Assembly: GCF_023053635.1 (NCBI RefSeq)
Contig: NC_086172.1
Coordinates: forward strand, 128,811,681 to 128,875,680
DNA length: 64,000 nucleotides
Direction: 5' to 3'
DNA from: Elgaria multicarinata webbii
Taxonomy: Eukaryota > Chordata > Lepidosauria > Squamata > Anguidae
The translations under genes were made by a program, and so were the position numbers. The notes beneath the pieces are model-generated. The model was not told where the DNA came from. It saw only the letters and a list, made by a program, of their open reading frames with translations, and searched no databases. How positions within the stretch are numbered: the stretch's first letter is position 1; each line of letters begins with the position of its first letter. Shown here piece after piece: positions 12,801 through 21,671 of the stretch.

Positions 12801-15800
12801 TGTGCCCATTTTAAGAGCCCCGCTACTTGTGGGGAGGAAGGAAGAAGCCAGGATTGTGCGCCACACCTCCTGAGGTCCTCAGGATGGTCCCGGGACTGTG
12901 GGGAAAATCGGGATAACTGGGCAATGAGTTGTCCCGTGAAAATGGAGGGGTCATCCCTGGCTGCCCCCGGGATCCCCTGTGCATCATTTGGACGCACAGG
13001 GACAATCTAAGGACGACCCCGGGGAAAAAGGCTGGTGTAGACATGCCCCTGGAAGTTGTAGGACTCTTTTTATGTCTAAGCATGCATAGGATTGTGTTCT
13101 AAATTTTGGAAAGTGATTTCCATATCTATTTCAGTAGAATAGGAAAATAAAAATATATGAAAAATCTCTTATGTTCAAATTAATTAAGGGTGCAATCCTA
13201 GCGGGTAAGTCACAAGTGTCTGACCTTGGAGGGAAGACAGAACACAGAGGGGATCCTCTCTCCTGATTCCTTCTGCCTTGCAGTTTTCGTTTAGACGCTC
13301 AATTTTGAACATCTAGCTGGGGCGCTTCGGAGCAAAGTGGAGGAGGAGGCTTGATGCATAAGGAGCTGTATAAAGGAGCTTCTGTGGTCTCCTCCCCTCC
13401 CAGCATGCCCCGTTTTGCCCTCTCTGTGCTCCATTCCTGAGTGCGGATGAGCCAGTGCAGAGAGAGCTGGACTGGCTACGAGGGACCAGGGGATGGGGCG
13501 GAGCGAGCGGTTCCTAGAAAGAGACCAAAAAATCCTATGGCCATCTAGACAGTGTCTAGTAGCCATAGGATTGCTCCCTAACTATATTAGAATTAAAGCA
13601 GTACAAATAGTTTATAATTTACTTTTTTTCAAAATTGGAAATTAAATACTGGTGAAAGAAGGCACTTTGGATATTACACATTTATTTAACATGTTTTAAA
13701 AAGGAAGGGATGGATGACAAATATGGTTAACGAGGTGTTCTACAAGAAAAAATATATACACAGCATATTTTGGTGGTTTAATGTTTTATTGTGTTAAAAA
13801 ATAGCCAACTGTTTTGAGGGGAAAAAAAGGGTGTGATGTTATTTTCAAGTTAAGCAGTCATCCACTAATCACATGCTTTTTTTTAATGTGGCAGGAAGAT
13901 GATTTAAAATGGGTAGAAGAGAATGTTCCTTCTTCAGTGACTGATGTGTAAGTACATGTAGTTTGACTTTTATTGATGGCTGATATACTGGAAGCAAAAG
14001 CATGGAAAATAGTTATTAGAATATAAGTATGTTGCTAGTTGTATTCTACAATTTGTGTGGATTTCAAGATTCTGCCTGTGGGCTGCCAGCTACTAGTTCC
14101 TAATGTGCACTACCCATCCCTAATATGCATCTAGCAATATGCTTATACTCTAAACCACTTATTTCTGGTTTATAACATGCTGCTACCTGTGGTTGAAACC
14201 AGTGATATTTCCTGCTGGTCTATATAGCTGAAAGGGACCATTGCTAATTTTGCTTGTTCTATTAAAGAAATATACTAGGTTTTCTCTAATTGTGTGCTTT
14301 CTCTTTTACTGTGCTCTGAACTTTCATTTGCAAAATATACTTCTGTGTATGTGCGATACTCCAGATTAGCGTAATAATGATAATGGCCAGCATTAATTGT
14401 TGTGTGTGTGTTTTCTCCCCCTCTCAATGCAGTGCTCTCCCAGCGCTTCTGGATTCAGATGAGGTCAGTAAACACGCCTTAAGCAACAATTCAAGTCCTG
14501 TGATATGACAGAGAAGTCATGAGCCAAGGATTAAGGAAATGATTTCTTCCTCTTAAAAACTGAAATGCTTTTAACTATTTCAGTCAGTGCATCAGGGAAC
14601 TAACAAAGGCAAAAAAAGAATTACTGATAAATATTTAAGTCTAAGTTTTTATATGATACATCTACTTTAAACAGTTTTACAATCTTTTCATAAAGCTGTC
14701 ATTTAAAGTTTTACTTAAGTACATTTAGATTCTGCTTTTTTGACAATGAACTCAAGGCATTTTACAGTTGAAAATAATGTCTTACAATTTAAAAGACACT
14801 GTATAAAAGGGAAAAGGGTATGGGAGGAAAGAGAAATTAAGAAGATTCAGGCTTCCAAATCTAATTGTTCTGTCTCTATTGAGAAGAAGTTGTGTAGTTA
14901 AATAAGGGTTGAACTAAGTGTTAATTGCAAACACCTATTTCCAAGCCTGTGTTTGCCAAGATAATGGTAATGCAGGGCTGGGAGGAAAATCTGTGGGAGA
15001 GAGGTGCTTAACCCCTTCCCTACCAGTAACTTTCCTCTGCAACCCCACCCCTGTTTTTCTTGCAGTTAAGCTTAGTTTTAGTTTTGGAACCCAGCTGCAG
15101 GGAAAAAATCAGTCTGAAATGGATGAGGAAAGAGTATTTGCAAGAGAAACAGTGAGCACCCTCCTCTTACCTGCTGGTTTTCTCCTGCAAGCTTTTCTCC
15201 TTAACCTACATTAGCATATTGCAGGATACACCAACTTGGGAATGCCGTTTCCCTCATAACATTTAGTGTTTCAGTGTAGTTCAGATATGGCTTGTTCAAG
15301 CCATGTTCTCATTGAGACCTGCTGCCTGGCAACAGCCTGAAAGGGAAGATTTGCTTCCATCATGGACTGAGCAAGTGTTGTCCTACTCCCCCACCCCACC
15401 CCCAGCATTCCTTTATCTCAGAAGTTTTAAGTGGGAACTGCTGCCATACCGCTGCTAGCTTTCACTAAGGGAGTTGTGTTGAGCATCTTCTGTTGAAAAG
15501 GATAAAAAAAATAGTAAACAAATAAATTTGGAGTAGGCAGCCTTTCAAAATCCATCTGCATGTGAGCAGTTCAGAGCTCTGATAAGCATGATCTATCACT
15601 TCCGTGACAGCCCACTGCATGGGAAGAAAGGGAGGGGGCAGAAAGTGAGAGAAATGAGAGTGGCAGAAAGAGAAAAGGGGTGACCCACTCACCTTTGATT
15701 CTGGCCCTGCTCATGCTGGCATGCAGCCCCTGACATATAACTCAGGAAGGATTGCAGCCCTTGAAAGAAGAAAGTTTTACCACCCCTGAAATAAATAAGG

Positions 15801-17769
15801 GAAGTCTTGCCTTCACGGCCTGAGCAAGTTCTCCCTTGACTCAGGCATCCTCAGTGGAAAATCCTGCCTAATACGTAGTGGCCACCAGAGGACGAGGGCT
15901 GGAAATGCTGCCTGAACAATCTTGGCACCACATTTATTTCAGGACAGCATGTTATTTCTGTCCCTGATATTTATGAATGCAAAGTTATTGTGAGAATCTT
16001 TTGAAAGCTACTTTGAGAGCCTCTTGGGGCCATAAAGCAGACTTACCTCTTCACCTAGCACATAGTTTAAACTATGGAATTTGCTACCACAAGATGGTAG
16101 TGATGGCCACTAACTTGACTGGTCCATGTCCTGAGAATCTAAATGATGACAGTGGGGAGAAGGCACTACAGAGAAGAGAGGGAGAGGCAGTGGTAGCAAA
16201 CAGCAGAAATGGTGACAGCGAAAGTAACAAAGCCCTCTAAGCATTTAACTACTTCTTAGTCCTCATTCCTCACCCCAAAAAGGACTAAGAAGTTAAATGC
16301 TTAGTGGGCTTTTGAGGTGGGATGTGAAGGAAGAATGAGAGACAACACTACTGAGGAGTTCTAGAAGCTCTAAGCATAAAGGGTGGAAAGGGAGAATGGA
16401 TAGAATCATCTGACAAAATATGACTTTCAGACAGTTGAGGTGGTAGAACTTGATGAGTTCATGGGAAATTAGGGCAGTTAAGGTGGGGCAAGGCTGTAGA
16501 AATTTAAGAGGTACTTCCAGATGAAGCTTTTATGGTGCCAGGGCTCTGCCTGATTCTCAATCTTTTACAGGGTGTCTAGATCCTTGTGTAACCCTCCTGC
16601 ATTTTCCCACTGCTTCACAGCTTGTATTTTTTCTTACTGTGAAAAATGTTTTCATTAGGATGCAGTAGAATGGGAAGCCATTGTATGGATTTAAGGAAAA
16701 ACATCCCAAAATGACGAGAAGTAGATGAAACTCCATTAGGTTAATTCTGAGCATGACATGTGTCCTAAACCCGTAAGCATTTGTAGAGTTTTCCTAGAAA
16801 GGAAGGTCATTTTTCTCACATTTCCTGTTCAGTTTCTGATGTGAGACATGTATGGTTACAATTTGTACTTAGTGTAGGGTGACCATATGAAAAGGAGGAC
16901 AGGGCTCCTGTATCTTTAACAGTTGCATAGAAAAGGGAATTTCAGCAGGTGTCATTTGTATATAAGGAGAACCTGGTGAAATTTCCTCTTCATCACAGCA
17001 GTTAAAGCTGCAGGAGCTATACTAGAGTGACCAGATTTAAAAGAGGGCAGGGCACCTGCAGCTTTAACTGTTGTGATGAAGAGGGAATTTCACCAGGTTC
17101 TCCATATATACAAATGACACCTGCTGAAATTCCCTTTTCAATACAACTGTTAAAGATACAGGAGCCCTGTCCTCCTTTTCATATGGTCACCCTAACTTAG
17201 TGGCCTGGTTCAGGCAACACGCTAAACCATGCTGCTTAACTACAAAATGGTTGAGGGAATGCATTTGTGGTTAAGCAGCATGGTTTAGCGTGTTGTCTGA
17301 ACCAGGCCATTGTGAGTTTCTGTTTAGTTTCAACATGGTAATGTCACTACAGTATGACTTTTACTTTTCATTTTCATGTGACAAATAGTTCTGAATGAGC
17401 TCCTGTGTGCTCAGTTCTGATATTTACCAAGTCCTGAAAACTTTTAAGTTTTATTTGATTTTCAGGACATGTTAATTTTAACTTGTACCCCAAAGGAGCA
17501 TATTAACAAGAAACGTTCATCACGCAAATGATAAAAATTGCATTGTGTTGTCTTTACCATTCCAAAGATGAACATGAGAATTGGGCCTAGGTATAAGTGT
17601 TGTTAGAGAAAAAACATTTACTTAAAGAATGTTTGTGTGCTTTTAATTATGGGCATGTGCATTAGAATAATGTATTTTTTTTAAAGTGACATTTAGTCTT
17701 TTTGTGATCCATGTGTTAATCTTGTAGGAAAGAATGATCACACACTTTGAAAGATCCAAAATGGAATGA
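573..17769 (+). CDS. TMEM87A: TMEM87A, 3' part of gene (last 9 exon positions, with one mutually exclusive exon pair)
   Basis: The gene encodes a Golgi/endosomal GOLD-domain multi-pass membrane protein (family knowledge: GOLD domain then seven membrane segments; linked to Golgi ion conductance, mechanosensing and endosome-to-TGN transport). Exons read from the sequence: 573-644 or 3184-3252 (alternatives), 4709-4817, 6569-6627, 6923-7026, 7725-7798, 11250-11311, 13895-13947, 14433-14463, 17728-17769 (TGA). With the second alternative the total is 603 nt, 200 codons plus stop; with the first 606 nt; both stay in frame. The translation matches my memory of human TMEM87[27 protein letters not shown], the [19 protein letters not shown] tail, an acidic stretch, [18 protein letters not shown], ending HFERSKME. 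The upstream ~340 codons (signal peptide, GOLD domain, first membrane segments) lie before the window. The intron after the alternative exons is U12 AT-AC; the others are GT-AG. Introns carry many antisense and sense repeats. Confidence 0.95.
745..808. repeat. (TA)n(GA)n microsatellite
   Basis: About 20 bases of TA repeats run directly into about 45 bases of GA repeats, in the intron after TMEM87A exon A. Confidence 0.95.
1682..1830 (-). mobile_element. LINE 3'-end remnant (L2/CR1 type)
   Basis: TTTATTTATTTATTTACAG followed by a decayed form of the GCGCGCCGTATC box and A-rich 3'UTR-like sequence. Old antisense 3' end. Confidence 0.5.
2168..2236 (-). mobile_element. LINE 3'-end fragment (L2/CR1 type)
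   Basis: TATTTATTTATTACATTTC, then ATACCGCCCAATAGCCGAAG and the GGGCGGTTCA box. Short antisense 3' tail of the LINE family whose long copy is at 9430-11102. Confidence 0.8.
3184..3252 (+). CDS. TMEM87A: TMEM87A alternative exon B
   Basis: 69 nt, 23 codons, after the acceptor tctctctag (AG 3182-3183). It encodes [20 protein letters not shown], then CWW, almost identical to the human TMEM87A segment I recall. The exon ends at TGGTGG and the intron begins ATATCCTT (3253-3260), a U12 AT-AC donor; there is no usable GT at the required phase. It is one membrane segment of the 7TM part. Confidence 0.93.
3477..3986. mobile_element. Harbinger-like MITE with CR1 tail inserted
   Basis: Ends are GGGCTTTTCTACATGAGGC and GCCTTGTGTAGAAAAGCTC, imperfect inverted repeats, flanked by TAT and TAC (one mismatch from a 3-bp duplication). 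Lies 224 bases after TMEM87A exon B. A CR1 tail occupies the middle. Confidence 0.6.
3612..3779 (+). mobile_element. CR1-like LINE 3' end
   Basis: Contains CTGGACTAGATGGACCGTCG, then GGTCTGATCCAGCATGGC and ends TTCTTGTGTTCTTATGT, a standard sauropsid CR1 3' end. Related copy at 47372-47568. Confidence 0.75.
4709..4817 (+). CDS. TMEM87A: TMEM87A exon with U12 acceptor
   Basis: 109 nt encoding [17 protein letters not shown], then [19 protein letters not shown]. The upstream intron ends in AC (4707-4708), ten bases after a perfect U12 branch site TTCCTTGAC (4691-4699). Using the nearby AG at 4718-4719 instead would lose three conserved codons (IFI) and break phase, so the AC end is the right one. 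Donor: GCAG then GTGAGC. Confidence 0.95.
4966..5335. mobile_element. hAT-like nonautonomous element
   Basis: Terminal repeats CAGGGGTGTAGAACCTCA and TGAGGTTCAACACTCCTG, flanked by TTCTCAAT and TTCTAAAT (7 of 8 match): an 8-bp hAT-type duplication. Confidence 0.75.
5495..6203 (+). mobile_element. Possible solo LTR (fossil)
   Basis: About 0.7 kb with LTR-like layout: TG start, CA end, GC-rich upstream part, a TATA box (TATAAA, 5736-5741) in mid-element, then a T-rich downstream part. No internal retroviral region adjoins it. The ends and target duplication are not certain. Family not recognised; a Ty3-type or retroviral solo LTR is the best guess. Confidence 0.35.
6569..6627 (+). CDS. TMEM87A: TMEM87A exon ([10 protein letters not shown] segment)
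   Basis: 59 nt, acceptor cccttag, donor TCG followed by gtaagt. Encodes [20 protein letters not shown], a membrane helix and its polar edge; the split codon joins correctly to both neighbours. Confidence 0.95.
6690..6830 (+). mobile_element. tRNA-derived SINE
   Basis: Box A-like TAGCTTAGTGGTAGAGC (6698-6714) and box B-like GGCTCAATCCC (6742-6752) at tRNA spacing, followed by a non-tRNA body. In a TMEM87A intron. Confidence 0.75.
6923..7026 (+). CDS. TMEM87A: TMEM87A exon (last membrane helix)
   Basis: 104 nt, acceptor cttttaacag, donor CAAAG followed by gtataa. Encodes [20 protein letters not shown] followed by [14 protein letters not shown], the last membrane helix and the start of the cytosolic tail. 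A LINE fragment begins about 20 bases after the donor. Confidence 0.96.
7045..7487 (+). mobile_element. LINE 3' fragment (L2/CR1 type), sense
   Basis: Encodes [20 protein letters not shown], then [15 protein letters not shown] and [14 protein letters not shown], the C-terminus of the family's ORF2, followed by 3'UTR and the GGGGTGGTATATAAATT box with AATAAATAAATAAAT tail. Five-prime truncated. It begins about 20 bases after a TMEM87A splice donor. Confidence 0.9.
7725..7798 (+). CDS. TMEM87A: TMEM87A exon (acidic tail)
   Basis: 74 nt, acceptor tctaaaag, donor TTTG followed by gtaaga. Encodes [19 protein letters not shown], then MLKESF, the acidic part of the cytosolic tail. Confidence 0.96.
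8641..9363. mobile_element. hAT-like nonautonomous element with internal tandem repeats
   Basis: Ends TAGAGGTGTGC and GCGCATACCCCTA, flanked by GTTTATCT (8633-8640) and GTTTCTCT (9364-9371), an 8-bp duplication with one mismatch. Inside, CTTTTAAAGATAAAGAGATG recurs several times between about 8930 and 9030. No transposase ORF. Confidence 0.75.
9430..11102 (-). mobile_element. LINE of the L2/CR1 clade, 5'-truncated, ORF2 C-terminal 469 codons open
   Basis: Antisense to TMEM87A in the intron between 7798 and 11250. The open frame (11070 to 9661) holds reverse transcriptase blocks: [14 protein letters not shown] (residues 27-40), FQSGFRPG (62-69), catalytic [13 protein letters not shown] (97-109), [11 protein letters not shown] (154-164), YADD (188-191), and the family's C-terminal part with [16 protein letters not shown] and [14 protein letters not shown]. 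The endonuclease and N-terminal RT are absent. The 3' end on the + strand reads TTTATTTATTACATTTTTAT, then the CCGCCCAATAGCCG box. An unbroken frame of this length suggests fairly recent insertion. Confidence 0.93.
11250..11311 (+). CDS. TMEM87A: TMEM87A exon (tail)
   Basis: 62 nt, acceptor tctgcacag, donor AAACCA followed by gtaagt. Encodes [20 protein letters not shown] then P; basic, low-complexity tail, less conserved than its neighbours. Confidence 0.94.
12440..13100. mobile_element. Older Harbinger-like MITE split by a younger one
   Basis: Left piece ends AAAGGTCCTATAACTTTCAG CATTCCCC; right piece resumes GGAAGTTGTAGGACTCTTTT, ATGTCTAAGCATGCATAGGA. These are the two halves of the GGGTGCAATCC / TTTAGACAG / AGTCCTACAACT palindromic family seen whole at 54996-55128. 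The middle is the element at 12540-13048. Confidence 0.65.
12540..13048. mobile_element. Harbinger-like MITE, CATGTCTACACC family
   Basis: Terminal repeats GGGCATGTCTGCACC and GGTGTAGACATGCCC, flanked by CTG on both sides (12537-12539 and 13049-13051). Internal core CCCGGGATCCCCTGTG shared with 52016-52472 and with the GGCCTTAGCTAGACC family. Confidence 0.75.
13188..13578. mobile_element. Harbinger-like MITE, GGGTGCAATCCTA family (long form)
   Basis: Starts GGGTGCAATCCTAG, ends CATAGGATTGCTCCC, flanked by TAA (13185-13187 and 13579-13581), the TWA target expected for Harbinger. Confidence 0.75.
13895..13947 (+). CDS. TMEM87A: TMEM87A exon ([14 protein letters not shown])
   Basis: 53 nt, acceptor aatgtggcag, donor GATGT followed by gtaagt. 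Encodes [18 protein letters not shown], a near-invariant motif of TMEM87A and B. Confidence 0.96.
14433..14463 (+). CDS. TMEM87A: TMEM87A penultimate exon (31 nt microexon)
   Basis: 31 nt only, acceptor ctctcaatgcag, donor GAG followed by gtcagt. Encodes [10 protein letters not shown]. Phase fits both sides. Confidence 0.94.
16020..16235 (+). mobile_element. LINE (CR1-like) 3' region remnant
   Basis: TTTAAACTATGGAATTTGCT, then ACCACAAGATGGTAGTGATG GCC resembles the stretch that precedes CR1 3' ends; degraded. Confidence 0.4.
16237..16304. repeat. Short inverted repeat
   Basis: CTAAGCATTTAACTACTTCT TAGTCC pairs with GGACTAAGAAGTTAAATGCT TAG across an ~18-base loop; one 3-base bulge. Could be a MITE relic. 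Confidence 0.6.
16497..16757 (+). mobile_element. DNA-element remnant of the GGTGCTTCCAGA family
   Basis: GTACTTCCAGATGAAGCTTT, TCCCACTGCTTC and CTTACTGTGAAAAATG resemble the paired copies at 62530-62757 and 63011-63217. The right end is not clear. Confidence 0.4.
16875..17194. mobile_element. hAT-type palindromic MITE
   Basis: Near-perfect palindrome with arms of about 140 bases: starts TAGGGTGACCATATGAAAAG and ends CTTTTCATATGGTCACCCTA. Perfect 8-bp duplication ACTTAGTG at 16867-16874 and 17195-17202. No coding content. Confidence 0.88.
17201..17309. mobile_element. Palindromic MITE, TTCAGACAACAC family
   Basis: TGGCCTGGTTCAGGCAACAC, GCTAAACCATGCTGCTTAA pairs with TTAAGCAGCATGGTTTAGC, GTGTTGTCTGAACCAGGCCA. 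It abuts the 8-bp duplication of the element before it. Related ends at 58347-58787 and, weaker, at 30905 and 38271. Confidence 0.8.
17728..17769 (+). CDS. TMEM87A: TMEM87A last coding exon and stop
   Basis: Acceptor cttgtag. Encodes [13 protein letters not shown] then TGA at 17767-17769, the known C-terminus. The 3'UTR follows in the same exon. Confidence 0.95.
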   Translation, partial: ERMITHFERSKME

Positions 17770-20190
17770 AGGAGAAAATAGTTTCCAGGACAAGGCTTTT
17801 TGCTGATGGAGAAGGAAGAAACTTATGTCTCCCTTGGAATGTTCCAGTGCTGCATTCTTCTGATATGTTCCATAATGTTTGGAACTGTACACTGTTCTCA
17901 GTGCGAGAATATTTTACTCGGGTCACTGTGGAGGGAATCACACACATGTTGGTAAACCAATGAACACATTTGAATTTGCATTGTTGCTGCAAGTGTGGTT
18001 TTTCGGCAATTGAAATGTTTTTTATTGCAGCACATTGTTACTTTTTAAATATTTAAGTCAAACTAAAACCGTTTAACAACTGCCTGAGGAACTATTAATT
18101 CAATATTACAGTGAAATCACATATGTTTTAACTACAGGGAGGGAGAAAATAGGACAAAGAGTTGAGAATGTTTTCCCCAAACTAGCAAGGGTGATCCACA
18201 CACAAAGACAAGCTTCAGCTTATCAACAGTTTCCAACAATCCATGCACTCCATAAGGTGCTGCACACAGAAACACCTGTACACTGTGCCTGGGTCTATGC
18301 GTAGAGGATTAAATCCCAGCGTTCTCCAGTTCCCAGTGAGGAATTGGCATTGTCAGAGCTGTCAGAATCAACCATGTGTAAAAGGGCCTTGCACACAGTA
18401 GTGTGTCTGCAGTTTTCTGCTCCGTGCAAAAATCTGAGGATCACGGTCGGTGCCTTTCATTTTACTTAGATGCAGTAGCAGCTATTGACTGAAGATCTTG
18501 GTATCTGACTTGAGAAAGGCAGAGAACTTTAGAGAGAGCAAAAAGCTCTTGCTTATGGGAAAAAAATGAACATGCCGTGAGAGATGTTTTGGAAGGGAAG
18601 TTACGATTCCTAATGTTTTAAGCAAAATCAAGTGAAAATTTATTCACTCCACTGTATAGGAAAGATGGTCTATTTTAAGTTTTACGTACTTAGAGGCAAT
18701 GATTGCTTAACTCTTAGTGTTTGTTGCACATCACGTTGCTGGCAATGGGGTGTGATCACGAGCAGTTAACTATTCAAATCAGAGCAACAAGTACTTAAAT
18801 AAAAACACCCCAGCACCCAGCAGCTGTCTCTGACCAGTCCCATGCTTATCCTGTTCTTATATTGTTGTATTGAAACAACTCACTAGACTGAACTACCCCA
18901 TACAGATTGTCTCTGAATCAGGCCTATACAAGTTATGTCCCGCTCCAGACATGTATCGTGGCCTGCCAAGTACTTGACAATCTTCCTGTTTTTGTAGTTC
19001 TAGATAGGCAACAAACTAGGAAGGTTATGAAGTCCCTGGTAGGCTGTTTAGCTACAAGTTGTATAAACCTGTTCTACGTTGTTAGGCTTAACACTATTAT
19101 GCAAGATGTCCTAAATTTGCACATGCTTTACACATTAATGTGACCCCAAATAACAACTGTTCTCCATGCAGCTCTCAAATAGCTTCAGGAACAGGGCGGG
19201 TGGGTGTCTGCACCTGGCATCCTTGGACAGCTGCTGGATCTCCTGTGCCCTGGCAGAGCCCACTGGTGCTCTGGGTTAAATTTCCTATACAATGCCTCTG
19301 ATATGTAGCATTGCTCTGGGGCACTGTGGGAAATTTAAAATGGCTCATAGCTGCCCTCCACTGCAGCCAGTTGAATGTCCATGGTCAAGAGTCCATCTAT
19401 ACATGAGGGGGCTCACCTGAGTACACTTTGGCAGGGGGCCCTTCAGATCCAGAGCCGGCTTGGAATATCTCATCCATACATCATGCATATCACTTCCTCA
19501 TCCCAGCTCTGTCCTCATGTCTGCTCATACAAATGGGCAGAAGCACCTTGTCACATTTCCAGTGGCTCTGTCCAAGCATTCTCCCCTATCCCGTTCTCCC
19601 TTCGTAATTCTTTTTTGCCTCTCCTCCTCTCGCACCATGATCCGTACTGAGGAGCCATTTCTGACCACACTTCTATTAAATATTGAAAATTCAACTCCCT
19701 TACAGGATTTTGTAGGAAAGACACCTGCCCACCCCCAGAAAACTGAATCTTGCTGGGAAGATGATAAAGTCTTGCAAAAGGATCAAATTCCTTTTTTTTC
19801 TAATGATAAATATTTTCCTGCCATAATTTATGCAAATATGCTGTGCTGGAATATTTCTGTTCCAGGTGGTTGGGAGGAGGCTAGGGAAGAAAAGGGCTTA
19901 GTTTGTTTTTCAATTTGAAATTGTGTTTTTCCAATTTTAGAGCCACGATTTGGAATTTATCAATGTTATTTGACATATTCCTCCATCCAGGAAAACCTGG
20001 AATTAGGATTTCCCATGAAATTTTGAAATTTGCCAGAGTTTGAATTCTGCTTCCTAAAATTGTTTTAGCTGTACTTACTATGTATAAGTGGTTTGGTAAT
20101 GGGTTTCCCTGTAACTTACAGGCACTTTTTTATTTGATTCAGTCTGAGTTGCAGATTTATGTTCTATACAATAAAATTCTTTTTTTTCTT
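17770..20190 (+). other. TMEM87A: TMEM87A 3'UTR (end estimated)
   Basis: Sequence after the stop is open of obvious LINE or SINE copies for over 2 kb. The first convincing poly(A) signal, AATAAA at 20170-20175, is followed by T-rich sequence. An ORF of 152 codons at 19460-19918 lies here and has no recognisable similarity. An earlier or later cleavage site is possible. Confidence 0.55.
20170..20175 (+). terminator. TMEM87A: Candidate TMEM87A poly(A) signal
   Basis: AATAAA followed within 30 bases by a T-run and T/G-rich sequence. Confidence 0.45.
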
Positions 20191-20582
20191 AAAGTAGTGG
20201 AAGTCATTTTTTTTAAAGTATCTCTCTCTCCAGTCTCCATTATAAACATCTAAATTCCTTCCTTGAAAACACTGGGAGACCCTGCTCAGGGTATCCTCTC
20301 TTCATCTTCTCTTTGTAAGGTTAAACTTATGGGGATTTTTGTTTTATTAATGATTAAATTTGTATCCTGCTCTGCAGAATAGTTTTTCCTAGGGCAGCTT
20401 TCTCAGTTTTGACATCAAAACTTCAATATGCTGCTTCTTGTGTGATATGTCATTGTGAAACTAATGTATTTTCCCAGAAATCATAGTTAAGTTTAAGGCT
20501 CAGTAACCCTAAACAGTGGTTAATCAAAAACAAGTGAAAACTTCTAATCTCATAGGAGAAGGGAGCAGGAAGCATGCAAATT

Positions 20583-20625
20583 CTTCGGCTATGGGGCGGT
20601 ATATACATGCAATAAATAAATAGTC
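20583..20625 (+). mobile_element. LINE 3'-end scrap (L2/CR1 type)
   Basis: TCGGCTATGGGGCGGTATAT then ACATGCAATAAATAAATAG: only the last 40 bases of the family. Confidence 0.75.
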
Positions 20626-21113
20626 TTGTTTCCATCACACAGTTTATTATGATGTCTGAATAGAACCACTGTATTTATTATTTCATTTAAAATATTTAAT
20701 AGGCTGCTTTTAAGGGTAAAACTTCTCTTGAGATGTTTTCCAATAATCAGTTAAACTTCAGCAATACTCTGATACTGGAGGTAGCTGATAGCCATCAGGA
20801 CTAGTAGCAGCCACTTATAGCCTTATCCTCCATGAATTTGTCCAACTCCTTTTAAATCTATCCAACATGGCCATACTATATCTTGTATTGAATTCCATAG
20901 TTTAATTATGTACTATGAGTTTTATGGGCTCATCCAGGACTCTAGTATTATGAGAAAGGGAGAAAAATGTCTTCCTTTCCACTTTCTCCACACCATGCAT
21001 AATTTTGTTCACCTCTATCATGTTTCTCCTTATTCACCATTTTTCTAACCTAAACAGTCAGATGTTGTAACCTTTCCTCATAGGGGAGTTGCTTAGCCCC
21101 TTGATCATTTTAA

Positions 21114-21206
21114 GGCACAATCCTTTTCTGTAGACAGAAAAAAGTCCTACAACTTTCAGAATGCTGGGAGTTGTACAACTTTTTCTGTCAAAAACATGCA
21201 AAGGAT
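21114..21206. mobile_element. Harbinger-like MITE, short GGGCACAATCC family copy
   Basis: AGGCACAATCCTTTTCTGTA, AGTCCTACAACTTTCAG, and the mirrored GGGAGTTGTACAACTTTTTC, TGTCAAAAACATGCAAAGGA. Ends decayed. Confidence 0.6.
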
Positions 21207-21530
21207 TACGGCGTTAGTTGCTCTTTTCTGCACTTTTCCCAACTCTGCAATGTCCTTTTTTTTTTTAGGTGCGGTGACCAGGACTATACACAGTGTTCCA
21301 AATGTGGTTGCACCATAGATTTATATAAGGGCAGTATGATCTTGGCAGTTTTATTTTCAATTCCTTCCTAATTATGCCTAACATGGAATTTGTCTTTTTC
21401 ACAGCAGTCACACAGTAGGTTGATATTTTCATTGAGCTGTCCACCAGAACCCCAAGATCTCTTTATATGTGAAGTCACTGTATATGTGAAGTTGGGATTT
21501 TGTCCCCACACGTGCATCACTTTAAACTTA

Positions 21531-21671
21531 GGCCTTAGCTAGACCTAAGGTTTATCCCAGGATCGTCCCGGGGTCATCCCTGCCTGCTCCCGGGATCCCC
21601 TGTGTGTCACTTACATGAACAGGGATGACCCCGGGATGATCCTGGGATAAACCTTAGGTCCAGCTAAGGCC
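21531..21671. mobile_element. Harbinger-like MITE, GGCCTTAGCTAGACC family
   Basis: 141-bp palindrome GGCCTTAGCTAGACCTAAGG / CCTTAGGTCCAGCTAAGGCC with perfect TTA duplication (21528-21530 and 21672-21674). Removing it restores continuous old-repeat sequence. Confidence 0.85.

Noticed and set aside
12417-13083. Overlapping ORFs on both strands
   Set aside because: They are within nested MITEs; open only because the sequence is GC-rich and palindromic.
19460-19918. 152-codon ORF downstream of TMEM87A
   Set aside because: No recognisable domain, in the likely 3'UTR, ordinary base composition; consistent with chance.
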